A stretch of DNA of 24,203 nucleotides from an uncultured Clostridia bacterium (GCA_946641795.1 CAMPBZ010000001.1:1-24203); one strand, 5' to 3'; shown: positions 11,858 through 21,281, numbered from the stretch's first letter. Made by a program: numbers and translations. The notes: generated from the sequence alone by a model not told the origin.

Positions 11858-11870
11858 CGCTCTTTTTTTG
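11841..11870 (+). terminator. intrinsic terminator overlapping the end of the small gene
   Basis: A 12-bp stem, AAAAAGAGCGTC (11841-11852) with GACGCTCTTTTT (11856-11867), loop ATT, followed by further T. It includes the last codons and the stop codon, and is symmetrical enough to end the minus-strand kinase mRNA as well. Confidence 0.85.
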
Positions 11871-11885
11871 TTGGTTTTTTGTTTT

Positions 11886-13205
11886 TCAAAATTTGACGGT
11901 AAAGGTGGTTTTGCCGGGCGCGGAGGCAACGCTGATTTTTGCGTGCAGACCCTCGGCAAGGTTCTTGGCAATGGAAAGCCCCAGGCCGAAGCCGCCGGTG
12001 CTTTCCCTGGCCTGGTCGGCGCGCCAGAAGCGGTCGAACAGGTGGGGAATGTCCTCGGCGGGGATCTCGGCGCCGGCGTTTTGCACCGTTAAAACAGCAC
12101 CGGAGCCGCTTTTTGCAAGCGCAACCTTGACCGTTTCGCCCTTCGGACTGTATTTGACCGCGTTGTCAACCAGAATGTGCAACAGGCGGATATAGTTCTT
12201 TTCGGCGCTGGAAAGGACGATGGAAGGCTCCACGTCCGCCTCGATCAGAACGCCGCTTTCAAAGGCCAGCGGTTCCAGCTGCAACAGAGTGCGCTCGGTG
12301 GCGTCGCTCAAATTGACCTGCGAGAACACGATTTTGCCGACCTGCTCGGTTTGGGCAAGTTCCAGCATTTCGTTTACCATTTCCTTCATCCGCTCGCCTT
12401 CCTCGGCAATGCCTTCCAGCCAGGGCTCGCGCTCCTGCGGGGAGCTTTCCGGCGAATTGCGCAGGATCTCGGCGTTTGCAAGAATGACGGTGATGGGGGT
12501 TTTCAGATCGTGCGAAGCGTCGGCAACAAAGCGCTTTTGCTGTTCCCAGGCGCGCGCCGTTGGGCGAATGACAATGCCGGAGAGCAGATAGCTGATGCCG
12601 AAAAAGAGCAACAGCCCGCAAAGCAGAACGCCGCCGGTGGTGAGCGCCGTTGTGCGCAGACCGGCCCAAAGATGGTCGGTTGAGGCAAACACAACGCGCG
12701 TGCCAAAAGGCGTTTCGTTTTTTTGCCAGGCAAGGTTCAGCGAATTGAGCATCCCCTCGCTTTTGGAGGAAGCCGCGGCTTTTTCCACCGCCTCGTCCAG
12801 CACGGCCTCGTCCATTCCGGCACCGAAAGCGCCTTCGAGCTGATAGCTCCCGTCCGGCGAGATCAGCACGGTAACGGTGTAAACAAAGGAGATTTTTTCG
12901 TTGCCGCCAATGGTGGGCAGCAGGATCCCGTCCTCGCCGTAGGGAATGCCATCCGGCGGGGTTTCGCCATCCGGTGGAGTTTCACCGTCGGGCGGAGTTT
13001 CACCGTCGGGCGGAAAATCCCCTTCCCCGCGGCCGGGGCGACCGCCCTCCGCCGTGCGCCTGCCGGCGGTTTCAATGGCCTGGTCGATCTCGGCTTTTCC
13101 GGTTTGGTAGCTGACCACGCAAACGGCGCCGAACAGCACCAGAAACGAAAGCCCCACCAGGAGCATATTAACGAGAATAAAGCGCCAGCGCAACCGTTTT
13201 AACAT
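11886..13205 (-). CDS. HisKA sensor histidine kinase
   Basis: The 439-aa membrane kinase has TM1 (about 10-32), an extracellular sensor domain (33-185), TM2 (about 186-210) and a HisKA helix with phospho-acceptor H232 in DASHDLKTP. The HATPase domain follows, with N box HILVDNAVKYSP, an LFDRFWRAD segment and the GFGLGLSIAK glycine box. The sensor domain contains four PPDGET-type repeats (about 65-86) from an 18-bp DNA repeat. It is predicted to phosphorylate the response regulator encoded just upstream; its start overlaps that gene's stop (ATGTTAA), so translation is coupled. The start at 13205 has GGAGG upstream. The signal is unknown. The adjacent ABC operon is a candidate target. Confidence 0.93.
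   Translation of the reverse strand: MLKRLRWRFILVNMLLVGLSFLVLFGAVCVVSYQTGKAEIDQAIETAGRRTAEGGRPGRGEGDFPPDGETPPDGETPPDGETPPDGIPYGEDGILLPTIGGNEKISFVYTVTVLISPDGSYQLEGAFGAGMDEAVLDEAVEKAAASSKSEGMLNSLNLAWQKNETPFGTRVVFASTDHLWAGLRTTALTTGGVLLCGLLLFFGISYLLSGIVIRPTARAWEQQKRFVADASHDLKTPITVILANAEILRNSPESSPQEREPWLEGIAEEGERMKEMVNEMLELAQTEQVGKIVFSQVNLSDATERTLLQLEPLAFESGVLIEADVEPSIVLSSAEKNYIRLLHILVDNAVKYSPKGETVKVALAKSGSGAVLTVQNAGAEIPAEDIPHLFDRFWRADQARESTGGFGLGLSIAKNLAEGLHAKISVASAPGKTTFTVKF
12949..13020. repeat. four tandem 18-bp repeats inside the kinase gene
   Basis: Units at 12949, 12967, 12985 and 13003 are near-identical and encode PPDGET on the minus strand. Copy number could change by slippage without breaking the frame. 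Confidence 0.88.
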
Positions 13206-13882
13206 TGTTTTTCCTCCAACCGGTATCCCATTTTTTTCACCGAGACGAGCGCGCAGGAAGACCCCACAAATTGCAGTTTTTTGCGCAAAAAGGAGATGTA
13301 GGCCTCCACGTTGTTGTCGCCCGCGTCCGAGTCGTAGCCCCAAACCTTGTTGATGATGATCTCTTTGGAAAGGATGACCCCGGGCGAGGAAAGGAACAGT
13401 TTGAGCAGTTCCCCTTCCTTAAAGTTCAGCCGCACCGTTTTTTCGGAGGCGCGGCAGGCCAGCGTTCCCGAAGAGAGGGTGTAGGCGAGATCGCCGAACG
13501 AAAGCTCGTCCAGCACCACCTCGCCCCGCCGCCGCGAAAGCACACGGATGCGCGCCAGCAGTTCCTCGGGCGAGAAAGGCTTGGTCATATAATCGTCGGC
13601 GCCGGCGTCCAGCCCGCGCACTTTATCGGGAACGGCGTCCCGCGCGGTGAGCATTAAAATGGGGGTTGCAATTTTCTCGCGCCGCAGGGCGGCCGCAACC
13701 TCAAAGCCGTTCTTTCCCGGCATCATCACATCCAAAATGATGCAATCGTAAATGCCGCTTTTGGCGTAGTCGTAGCCGGCGTCGCCGTCGCCAACGGCAT
13801 CCACCAGATATTTTTGCCCGCGCAGAATATGGCAGATCGCCTCGCGCAGGCGCTTTTCGTCCTCAACAACCAGGATTTGCAT
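13199..13882 (-). CDS. OmpR-family response regulator
   Basis: The 227-aa regulator has a receiver domain (1-115) with the acidic pair E7/D8, phospho-acceptor D51 in LDVMMPG, T79 in LTARD and K101 in TKPF. The DNA-binding winged helix (about 130-222) ends with VEAYISFLRKKL and KKMGYRL. It is the partner of the following histidine kinase, with overlapping genes. ATG 13882 is preceded by a modest AGG-type site. No convincing promoter is seen in the 100 nt upstream, where the hairpin at 13955-13980 separates it from the ABC operon. Confidence 0.95.
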   Translation of the reverse strand: MQILVVEDEKRLREAICHILRGQKYLVDAVGDGDAGYDYAKSGIYDCIILDVMMPGKNGFEVAAALRREKIATPILMLTARDAVPDKVRGLDAGADDYMTKPFSPEELLARIRVLSRRRGEVVLDELSFGDLAYTLSSGTLACRASEKTVRLNFKEGELLKLFLSSPGVILSKEIIINKVWGYDSDAGDNNVEAYISFLRKKLQFVGSSCALVSVKKMGYRLEEKQC

Positions 13883-13954
13883 TGTGTTTCCCTGCCTTTC
13901 CCTTGTTTTTTCGATCCCATCCTACCACCAAAAACTGAAAAAATGCTGAAAAAG

Positions 13955-13987
13955 GAAAGACGCGGCGGGGCGCGTCTTTCTTTTTTT
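13955..13987. terminator. terminator at the end of the Gld-type operon
   Basis: GAAAGACGCG (13955-13964) pairs with CGCGTCTTTC (13971-13980), loop GCGGGG. There is a T7 run on the plus side and a T5 run on the minus side. On the minus strand it directly follows the last gene of the ABC operon. Confidence 0.8.
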
Positions 13988-16130
13988 ATTGCGGAATGAG
14001 CACTTGATTGAGCAGGTCCTCGGCATATCCCGCAAGCACGCCGAGCGCGGAGGTGTTCGCGTAGAACAGGCCGGTTGCCCGCGTGGGATCGGAGAAGACC
14101 TCGCCGTTGTCGTCCAAGATCAAATTCCCGTCGGCGTCGCGTTCCAGCACTTCCACCGTCATCAGGCATTTCCGGCCGCTCGGCTCGTAGGCGTAAAAGC
14201 GCAGAACAATGTCACTGCGGTTGTTTGCCGACCAGTAGCGGTTGTATTCGCCGGCGTAATCTTCCAGGTGGTAGCGGATTTTGGCAATGCACTTGTCGTC
14301 GGCGGTGTCGGCGGCAATCCATTCCTCCACCGTCATTCCGGTTCCGGCCCGGAACTGCGCGGGGTCAACATCCCCTTCAATTTCGGCCAGGAAGAGCTTA
14401 TACAACAGGCGCTTGAAGTTCTTTACGCCGGTATAGTCCAGCGCCTCTTCGCCCCCGGTATCGGTGGGAGCCAGCGTATGCACCTCGTAATCCAGCTTGT
14501 GGTCGGGGCTATCGTACTGCGGGCAAATCACTTCCAGATTTTCCGAGGAGACGCCGTTCGTCATGTCGGTTTTGCTGTTGTCCAGGTAGAAATCGTACTG
14601 CTTTTCGCCAAAGGAAAGGTGCAGCTCGCGAATGTAGGAAACGTCGGTGGAGAAATAATAGGGGCTGTACCACCGGCTCTGCTCCCATTCGGTAAAGCTG
14701 AAATAGTAGGGATCGACCGCAACAATCATATCGTAGCCCCACTCAAAGATCGAGGCGTCCTCGGTTTCGGCGGGCGCGGGCGAATAGAGGTAGCAGACCT
14801 CGCGCCCCAGCGCCTCGTCGTAGGTCTTTTGGCTGATGAAAATGATGTTTCGCACATAGGGGCCGGAGCCGCTTCCGCCAACGTCGTATTCAAAGGTCAA
14901 ATAGTGGAAGTTTTCGGAAAATCCGTAGGCGGCAAGGTCATCGTAATCGGGCATAAACTTTTTGCAGGCAAAATACTGAATGCGGTACAGCCGGGAGAGA
15001 AGCTCCGAAATTTCCCAATCGTTAATAGAGTACCCCGCCAGCAGTTCCATCTGCTCGGGAATGACGTACGGGTCGGCCTGATAGAGCGTGTACTCGCGCA
15101 GGGAGAGATCCCAGTAGCTGAACGCAGCTACCGCCTGCGAGGCGGCCTGCCCGGCCTCGGCATTGTAGGCGCTGACCTTCCAAAGGAAAAAGTTTTTCAC
15201 CATTGGATAGGTGGTCTCGCCCAGCGGGTAAAAGGCCATTGGCGTTACCAGCGCTTCCACCGGCGAAAGCACCGCGGCAATGCCGGTATCAATGATATAA
15301 ACGGCGTTTTTATCGGCGCGCTTGACGTAGTAACCCGTGCCGCTCACCGTCAGATCGCCCACCAGCACGGTGTAGCTCTGCCCGCCGCTTTGCGCGATGG
15401 TATAGACCGCCGGGGCGTTCTCGCCGTTCGGATCCAGCCCGTAGGCGGCGTAATTGACGCTGCCGTCCTCCCGGCGGGGCGCCGCGGAAGAGGAAAGATC
15501 CAGTTTTTGCAGGGTGACGGTGTAGCCGCAGTTGACGGCAAGGCTGACGTAGGCCTCCCGATCCACGCCGATGACGCTGGAAGCCCATTCTTCCCCGTCC
15601 CAAACCGAAAGAACGGTGCTGCCATCCTGTTTTTCCACGCGGAATTTGCCGGTTTGGTTTTCCACTTGCAGGGAGACCACATCGCTCTCGGCAATGCGCG
15701 GGAACATCAACAGCCGGGTGCTGGCGGCGCCGCTGGGAACTTCGTCGTCCTCAACGTCCACCGCGGCGTAAAGCGCGTACTCGCCGGTGGAGGTGTTGAT
15801 GCGGTACTGGTTGCCGCCCGCCTCGGTATCGTAAACAACATAGGCTTGCCCGTTGGACACATAGTTGTTGTAGCCGTTGTCGGGCGCCGCCTCCATTTTT
15901 TTGCCCTGCTTGTTGTAAAGCGCGTAAAGGCCGGTGGCAGGATCCCGCTTGACGGTGTATTTTACCGTTTGCAGAACGCCGTTTTCATCGGTGTAGGTAT
16001 CTTTGAGCGTGTATCTCTGCACCATACCGGAGGCAACGATTTGCGCCACGATCAGCGCGACGAGCACCACGGCCAGCACAACAGTGGCAACGGTTTGCCG
16101 GCGCAATCCGGTTGTTTGTTTTTCGTTCAT
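13986..16130 (-). CDS. DUF4340-type membrane-anchored protein of the Gld operon
   Basis: This 714-aa protein has a short cytoplasmic N terminus, one membrane segment (about 13-36) and a large extracellular part. The middle repeats a pattern of 'V.L.. .G....Y.V..GD' type segments (for example SYTVLVGD followed by YYVKR), typical of DUF4340 proteins, which are found as the last gene of Gld-type ABC operons. No catalytic motif is visible. A structural or substrate-handling role alongside the GldG-like proteins is inferred from context. The start at 16130 has GGAGG 12 nt upstream. It lies 24 nt after the second GldG-like gene and ends at the operon terminator. Confidence 0.75.
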   Translation of the reverse strand: MNEKQTTGLRRQTVATVVLAVVLVALIVAQIVASGMVQRYTLKDTYTDENGVLQTVKYTVKRDPATGLYALYNKQGKKMEAAPDNGYNNYVSNGQAYVVYDTEAGGNQYRINTSTGEYALYAAVDVEDDEVPSGAASTRLLMFPRIAESDVVSLQVENQTGKFRVEKQDGSTVLSVWDGEEWASSVIGVDREAYVSLAVNCGYTVTLQKLDLSSSAAPRREDGSVNYAAYGLDPNGENAPAVYTIAQSGGQSYTVLVGDLTVSGTGYYVKRADKNAVYIIDTGIAAVLSPVEALVTPMAFYPLGETTYPMVKNFFLWKVSAYNAEAGQAASQAVAAFSYWDLSLREYTLYQADPYVIPEQMELLAGYSINDWEISELLSRLYRIQYFACKKFMPDYDDLAAYGFSENFHYLTFEYDVGGSGSGPYVRNIIFISQKTYDEALGREVCYLYSPAPAETEDASIFEWGYDMIVAVDPYYFSFTEWEQSRWYSPYYFSTDVSYIRELHLSFGEKQYDFYLDNSKTDMTNGVSSENLEVICPQYDSPDHKLDYEVHTLAPTDTGGEEALDYTGVKNFKRLLYKLFLAEIEGDVDPAQFRAGTGMTVEEWIAADTADDKCIAKIRYHLEDYAGEYNRYWSANNRSDIVLRFYAYEPSGRKCLMTVEVLERDADGNLILDDNGEVFSDPTRATGLFYANTSALGVLAGYAEDLLNQVLIPQ

Positions 16131-16154
16131 CGGTGGGGGATCCTCCTTTCTTTG

Positions 16155-17828
16155 TTATCTTGCGCGGCGGCGACGGGCGAGCACAAACACGCCCAGCCCC
16201 AGGGCGACCGCCGCGGGAATGACGGCAAGCACAACCGCCCAGGTGCGGTTGCCGCTCTCGCTGTAATAATCGCTTCCCATTTCGCTTTGGTGGAGCCATT
16301 CGGGCGCAAAGCCGACCGCGCGGGTATCGCGCGACATTCCGCGCATAATCTCCAAAAGCAGGTCGGTGTTTCCGTAGGCGCTGGACCGGAGCAGCTCGTT
16401 GGCGGCAAACTCGATAGAGCCGAACACGCAAACCTTGGAGTTGCGCTCCACCGTAAGCCCCAGGTTACCCTCTTTTTGCGAGTCGTACCGGATGGTGAGC
16501 GTAGCAATGGGATAGTTGCCGCGCGTATCGGTCACGTCCGGCAGAACCTGCCCGTCGCTCCCGACGACTTCGGCATAGGTCATCCGGTCGGCGCCGGCGG
16601 TGCGGAAGATGTTATAAACGGCGCGATATTCGTCGTTCTTTGCGTACTTGCCGAACTCGTAGCGCCCGGTGGTATCGGTGGCAAGCGAAATTTCTTTTTC
16701 GTAAGTGGGGGAGATTTCCAGCGGCATCACGTTCGGGAACACCACCTTGGGGGCGGCGCCCTGCGCGCGCATATTTTTGGTGACCGAGGCGCCGGTGCCG
16801 GCCGTTTCGTAGGCGGCAAGAACCGCCGTTCCGCCGTTGCCGTCCACCGCGTCCATCGGCGAGACGACGCGGTAACTGCCCTGCGCTTCGGTTGGAGTTT
16901 CGGGGTCATAATAGCGTGCAAACCGAACGCCCCACTCCTCCAAAAAGGTTTCCAGGTTGGGCAAAACCGGCGTTTGCGGGCCGGCAAACAGGAACAGCGA
17001 GTTGGCGTTTCGCAAATACACGTCCAGCTTGCCCAGCTCGCCACCCTCGCCCGCAAGGTAGTTGCCGGAGGTAAAGTCGCTCTGCGGGTCAAAAATCAGG
17101 AGCATCCGGCATTCTTCGGGGATCTCCCCGGCGGCAAGGTCCAGGTATTGGATGCGGTAGCCCGCGCCGCGAACCGTTTCCAGCAGGGCGGCGTAGGTGG
17201 TTTCGTCTTCCAGCGGCTCCCCGTGGTTGACGGTAACGCAACAAACCGGCGTTTCCACCCGCGTAATGGCGCGAATGGCTTTGACAAAGGTTTTTTCGCC
17301 GTTGTAGGCCCAGGGTTCGTCCTCCCCTTCGGAATAGGTGTAAAAGCGATCGGTTCCCAGCACGCGGAACTCGGCGCCGCTCGCAACGATAACGTCGGTT
17401 TGGTAGATGCTGGAATAGGAATTGACGCGATAGGCGTCCACCGACGAGGGGTTGGCCCAAACGTCGGTCGTTTTCAGCTCGACGAAAGAGGAAAACTTTT
17501 TTGCAAGCGCGCGGGCCGTGTAGTAAATGTAGCGCGTTTGCTCGTTTTGCACCAGCAGGTCGGCGTCGGCGCAAAACAGAATGGTCACCTTTTCCGCCTC
17601 TCCGCCCTCGGCTTTGTTAAGTTCTCCGGCCTCGGCAACCGTTTGCTTCATCAGGCTGACGGTTTCCTCATTGAGCCGGTACATTGCCTCGTTGGTCAGA
17701 TCCCAAAACAGGAGCCGGCCGCCGAACAGTGCCGAGGCGCCGATATTCAAAAGAATGACCGCGGCAAGCACCGCCGCCGTAATGGCAAGCGCCGTAGCGC
17801 CGCGACGAAATGAAACGGGAATGCGCAT
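16155..17828 (-). CDS. GldG-like ABC transporter auxiliary protein (second copy)
   Basis: The 557-aa protein has an N-terminal membrane helix (about 10-34), a long extracellular region and a C-terminal helix (about 531-551) followed by an Arg-rich stop-transfer. It shares with the preceding paralogue a TxNHGE motif, an AGYR-(I/L)-(Q/D)-Y-(L/I)-DL segment and IPEEC before an (F/N)P-(Q/N) turn, the core of the GldG/ABC_transp_aux family. The ATG at 17828 is chosen because GGAGGG lies 9-14 nt upstream; a GTG at 17849 would place that site inside the gene. It probably forms a complex with the permease and ATPase of the same operon. The substrate is unknown. Confidence 0.78.
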   Translation of the reverse strand: MRIPVSFRRGATALAITAAVLAAVILLNIGASALFGGRLLFWDLTNEAMYRLNEETVSLMKQTVAEAGELNKAEGGEAEKVTILFCADADLLVQNEQTRYIYYTARALAKKFSSFVELKTTDVWANPSSVDAYRVNSYSSIYQTDVIVASGAEFRVLGTDRFYTYSEGEDEPWAYNGEKTFVKAIRAITRVETPVCCVTVNHGEPLEDETTYAALLETVRGAGYRIQYLDLAAGEIPEECRMLLIFDPQSDFTSGNYLAGEGGELGKLDVYLRNANSLFLFAGPQTPVLPNLETFLEEWGVRFARYYDPETPTEAQGSYRVVSPMDAVDGNGGTAVLAAYETAGTGASVTKNMRAQGAAPKVVFPNVMPLEISPTYEKEISLATDTTGRYEFGKYAKNDEYRAVYNIFRTAGADRMTYAEVVGSDGQVLPDVTDTRGNYPIATLTIRYDSQKEGNLGLTVERNSKVCVFGSIEFAANELLRSSAYGNTDLLLEIMRGMSRDTRAVGFAPEWLHQSEMGSDYYSESGNRTWAVVLAVIPAAVALGLGVFVLARRRRAR

Positions 17829-17855
17829 CTTCCGCGACCCTCCTTTCACGCAATT

Positions 17856-19394
17856 TTATTTTTGTTTGCGCCGCACCAGTACCGGAACGGCGACCGCCGC
17901 AAGAACGACTGCGGGCGTCAGCACCAAGGCGAGCGTCCAGCCGACGCGCGCGCCGCGGGTCAATCCGTGCATCACCGACGAGGGGAAGGCAACGGCCGGA
18001 AGCCCCTCGGTGTTGGCAAGGCCGCTCGTTTTCCCGGTCAGGCGCAGCATTACGTCGGTGTTTCCGTAGGCGCCCGGCTGCATCCATTCCTCGGTTGCAA
18101 AGTTGACCGAGAAGATGACCGCCACGCGCGAAACGCCCTGCGGGAGCGTTTGCTCGGCATAGGCCATCAGCCCCACCGGGCCGGCGTCCACCGCCTTGCC
18201 GTTGGCCCAGGCCACCGCGCCGGAACCGCTCTCGTAAACCGCGGTGACCCGGCGGTCGCCCTTTTGGTAAACGCCGTTTTCCACGGGAACAAAGCCGGAA
18301 GCGACCCGGAAGCCGCTCGCGTTCTGGAACACGGGGGCGTGGGAAATGCCGCCCGTCAGCTCGCCGGCAAGGCCGGTTTGGTTGGCTTTGCCGAAAATGG
18401 TATAGCCGTCCGAGGTCAGAGAACCCATCTCATCCCGGATCATATAGCGGTAGCTTGCCGCGCCGCTCGCGGCGTAGCAGGGCGCAACGCCCCACTCCGA
18501 AAGATAGGCGTCCAGCTGGGGCAGCGCCGGGGTGCGGTTTTCCAAAAAGACGAGAAGCGAATGCCCGGGAACCGAGAGAAATTCGTCCAAAATCTCTTTT
18601 TCGGAAATATCCGAAACGCCGTTCTTTTCGGCAAGATCGTTGTTGGGGTTAAAGCAAACGATCAGGTTGCATTCTTCCGGAATGACCGACCGGGTCAGAT
18701 CAATGTAATCCAGCCGGTAGCCGGCGTCGTCCAGCAGGTAGAGGATTTCATAATCGTAATAGACCTCGCCGTGGTTGTTGGTCAGGCAGGCCACCGGGTT
18801 TTCGGGAGCGACGGCGCGCAGAATGGCCGAGGTCAGCTTTTTTTCGCCGGCGTAGGCCGTTGGCGAAGAAGCGCCGCTCTCAAATTGGAAAAATTCGTTG
18901 ATCGAGTAGGCGCGGTGGTAGTTGCCCGCGGTAACGATCACGCTGGTTTTTTGCAGGGTGACAGCGCGGGCGGTCTCCTCGCCGGTTTCGGGGTCGATCA
19001 CCGTAGAGGTCAGAAAATCCGAAACGCTTTCAGGGTCTAACAGAATATCGTGATACACCAGCTCAACGCGCTCTTCGCGCGCGGAAAAATCCTTTGCCGT
19101 GGCGTAAAGGTAGGAGGTCAGCGACCCCTTTTCCAACTGTTCGGGCGTATCGCAAAAGCGGATTTGCACGGTGGCGCCCGGCGCGGCGTCCAGCGCCGTT
19201 TTGACCAGGGCGGCCGACTTTTCGCCCACCGGGAAGGTTTGCGCGGGGTGCAGGTCGATCGCCCAGCCGTACCTTGCCGCCAGCGTTCCCACCAGCGTGT
19301 TGGCCAGCAGAACGCAAACGAGCGCCAGAACGGTCAGCAAAACCGAAATCCCGCCGTATTTCCCCCTTCGGTTTTTGAAAAATTGCTTGTTCAT
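17856..19394 (-). CDS. GldG-like ABC transporter auxiliary protein (first copy)
   Basis: The 512-aa protein has TM1 at about 14-36, an extracellular domain with TNNHGE, then AGYRLDYIDL and IPEEC near residues 208-245, and a C-terminal helix (about 483-505) before a basic tail. It is homologous to the next gene in domain order, but the two have diverged widely, so this is an old duplication or a heteromeric pair typical of this operon type. It starts at 19394, 18 nt after the permease, with AAGGGAAGG upstream. Confidence 0.78.
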   Translation of the reverse strand: MNKQFFKNRRGKYGGISVLLTVLALVCVLLANTLVGTLAARYGWAIDLHPAQTFPVGEKSAALVKTALDAAPGATVQIRFCDTPEQLEKGSLTSYLYATAKDFSAREERVELVYHDILLDPESVSDFLTSTVIDPETGEETARAVTLQKTSVIVTAGNYHRAYSINEFFQFESGASSPTAYAGEKKLTSAILRAVAPENPVACLTNNHGEVYYDYEILYLLDDAGYRLDYIDLTRSVIPEECNLIVCFNPNNDLAEKNGVSDISEKEILDEFLSVPGHSLLVFLENRTPALPQLDAYLSEWGVAPCYAASGAASYRYMIRDEMGSLTSDGYTIFGKANQTGLAGELTGGISHAPVFQNASGFRVASGFVPVENGVYQKGDRRVTAVYESGSGAVAWANGKAVDAGPVGLMAYAEQTLPQGVSRVAVIFSVNFATEEWMQPGAYGNTDVMLRLTGKTSGLANTEGLPAVAFPSSVMHGLTRGARVGWTLALVLTPAVVLAAVAVPVLVRRKQK

Positions 19395-19412
19395 CTTGCG
19401 CGGCCTTCCCTT

Positions 19413-20186
19413 TCAGCGCCAGCGGCGTTTCTCGTAAACGCGGACGGTTAAAAACAGGAAAACGAACGCAATGGAAAGATAGTAGAAAACGGCGGCAAAA
19501 TCAAAAATGCCGTTGGTAAAGTTGGCAAACCGCCCCAGCACCGAAACCCAGTTGAGCACCGTGCGGATCCAGGCAAAACGGATCCAGGGCTGGCCGTTGG
19601 CGTCGGTGATCTGCGTCAGAAGGCCGATCAGCGTCATCGCGCCGATCACGCCGATGGAAACGACCGCCGCCGAAAGCTGATTTTCGGTAAGCGAGGAGAT
19701 GAAAATGCCCACGGCAATGAGCGCCGCGCCCACCAAAAGCAGGGCGACCACACCGCCGATGATCTCACCCGGCACCGGGCCGATGGTGGAGCGGAGCGTT
19801 TCGGTGGTGTCCGCGCGTTCCGCCGCGGCAATAAAGGAAAGCGGAATGAAATTGAGGCAGGAACCGAGCACGCCGGCGGCATAAACGGTCAGCGCCGCAA
19901 AATACTTGCCCAGCACCATTCCGGTCAGGGTGACCGGCGCCGTCAGGAGCAGCTGCTCGGTGCGCATTTTCTTCTCCTCGGCAAACAGGCGCATCGTCAA
20001 CAGCGGGATCAGCACCGTGAGCGCGGCAACCAAAAAGGTAAAATACCCCGCCGTGCTGTACGTGGCACTGCTCAAAACGGTAAAGTAGAACAGCACCGCC
20101 GAAGCGACCAGAAAAACGCCCAGGTAGATATAGCCGATGGGGTTGATGAAATAGGAACGGAGTTCCTTTTTGTAAATGGCTCTCAT
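19413..20186 (-). CDS. ABC-2 type permease (GldF-like)
   Basis: The 257-aa integral membrane protein begins MRAIYKKELRSYF, the amphipathic coupling-helix start common to ABC-2 permeases. Six hydrophobic segments follow (about 18-36, 46-64, 95-118, 140-165, 170-192 and 228-248) with the cytoplasmic EEKKMRTEQLLLTAPV motif after the second, which is typical of GldF/NosY-like permeases. It pairs with the ATPase encoded 15 nt upstream. Start 20186 has AAAGGA upstream. Confidence 0.88.
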   Translation of the reverse strand: MRAIYKKELRSYFINPIGYIYLGVFLVASAVLFYFTVLSSATYSTAGYFTFLVAALTVLIPLLTMRLFAEEKKMRTEQLLLTAPVTLTGMVLGKYFAALTVYAAGVLGSCLNFIPLSFIAAAERADTTETLRSTIGPVPGEIIGGVVALLLVGAALIAVGIFISSLTENQLSAAVVSIGVIGAMTLIGLLTQITDANGQPWIRFAWIRTVLNWVSVLGRFANFTNGIFDFAAVFYYLSIAFVFLFLTVRVYEKRRWR

Positions 20187-20201
20187 TGCGTTTTCCTTTC
20201 T

Positions 20202-21281
20202 TTAATCTTCGTCGGTTTTGCCGGCGGCGGCTTCCTTGCGGCGGCTGTCGGCCTCCTCATAAAGCGCGGCGCCCAGCGTTTCCTCGGCCGTTTCCTTGCC
20301 GCGGCGCGTTCTGCGCGCGCCCCTGGGCGCGCGTTTGGCTCCGCTTTGCTCGGAGGTTTCCACCACCGAGAGGAACACGTCTTCCAGATCTACGCCGGTG
20401 GCTTCCAGTCCCACCAGCGCCCAGCCGCGCTCGGCGAGCAGATAGAACAGTTTTTTGCGAACGTCCAGCCCCTCGGAGGTTTCCAGAGCGTAAGCGCCGG
20501 CGTCACCGTCCCGCTCGGCCAGCGCCTCGGCGCGGGCAACGCCCGGCATATTTTGGAGCGCCTGCAAAACCGCCGCCTGCGGGCCGCAGATTTTTGCGCG
20601 GAAGCGGCGACTGCCCGAAACCGCCGCGGCAATGCGCTCGGTTTTCTCGTTGGCAACAATGCGCCCCTTGTTGATGATGACGATGCGGTCGCAAACCGCC
20701 TGCACCTCGGAGAGCAGATGGGTGGAGAGCACCACCGTGTGCGCCCGCCCCAGCCCGCGGATCAGGTTGCGGACCTCGATGATCTGTTTGGGGTCCAACC
20801 CCACCGTCGGCTCGTCGAAGATCATCACCTTCGGGTCGCCCACCATTGCCTGGGCAATGCCCACGCGCTGGCGGTAGCCTTTGGAAAGGTGGCGGATCAG
20901 CCGACCCGCAACGTCGCCCAGACGAACGGTATCGCAAACCTCGCGCAGGTGCTTTTCGCGATCCAGGCGGCAGCCTTTCAGATCGTAGCAAAAGTTCAGG
21001 TATTCCCAAACGGTCATATCCGGGTAAAGCGGGGGCTGTTCGGGCAGGTACCCGATCAGCTTTTTGGCGCGCAACGGGTCGCTCAATATATCCACGCCGT
21101 CGATCATCGCCTTGCCGGAGGTGGAGGAAAGGCAGCCGGTTAAAATATTCATCGCCGTGCTTTTCCCGGCGCCGTTCGGGCCGAGAAGCCCGACGATCTC
21201 GCCGGCTTCCACGGTGAAGCTGACGTCGTCCAGCGCGCAGACGGAACCGTAATTTTTGACCAAATGCTCGATCCGTATCAT
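20202..21281 (-). CDS. ABC transporter ATPase (GldA-like)
   Basis: The 359-aa protein is the nucleotide-binding subunit that drives the operon's export or membrane-remodelling complex. Walker A GPNGAGKS (about 34-41), Q-loop LPEQPPLYPDMT, an LSKGY signature in place of LSGGQ, Walker B VMIFDEPTVGLDP and the STHLLSEV switch are all present. The C-terminal third (about 225-315) is a regulatory domain ending in a VDLEDVFLSV segment, then a highly charged Arg/Glu/Ala tail of 40 residues that is unusual for the family. Start 21281 has AAGGGAGA upstream. It is the first gene of the five-gene operon. Confidence 0.92.
   Translation of the reverse strand: MIRIEHLVKNYGSVCALDDVSFTVEAGEIVGLLGPNGAGKSTAMNILTGCLSSTSGKAMIDGVDILSDPLRAKKLIGYLPEQPPLYPDMTVWEYLNFCYDLKGCRLDREKHLREVCDTVRLGDVAGRLIRHLSKGYRQRVGIAQAMVGDPKVMIFDEPTVGLDPKQIIEVRNLIRGLGRAHTVVLSTHLLSEVQAVCDRIVIINKGRIVANEKTERIAAAVSGSRRFRAKICGPQAAVLQALQNMPGVARAEALAERDGDAGAYALETSEGLDVRKKLFYLLAERGWALVGLEATGVDLEDVFLSVVETSEQSGAKRAPRGARRTRRGKETAEETLGAALYEEADSRRKEAAAGKTDED

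Noticed and set aside
13989..17813. 1274-aa plus-strand ORF
   Set aside because: It is the antisense shadow of the DUF4340-type and GldG-like genes in GC-rich DNA. It has no start signal, and the minus-strand genes have proper starts and spacing.
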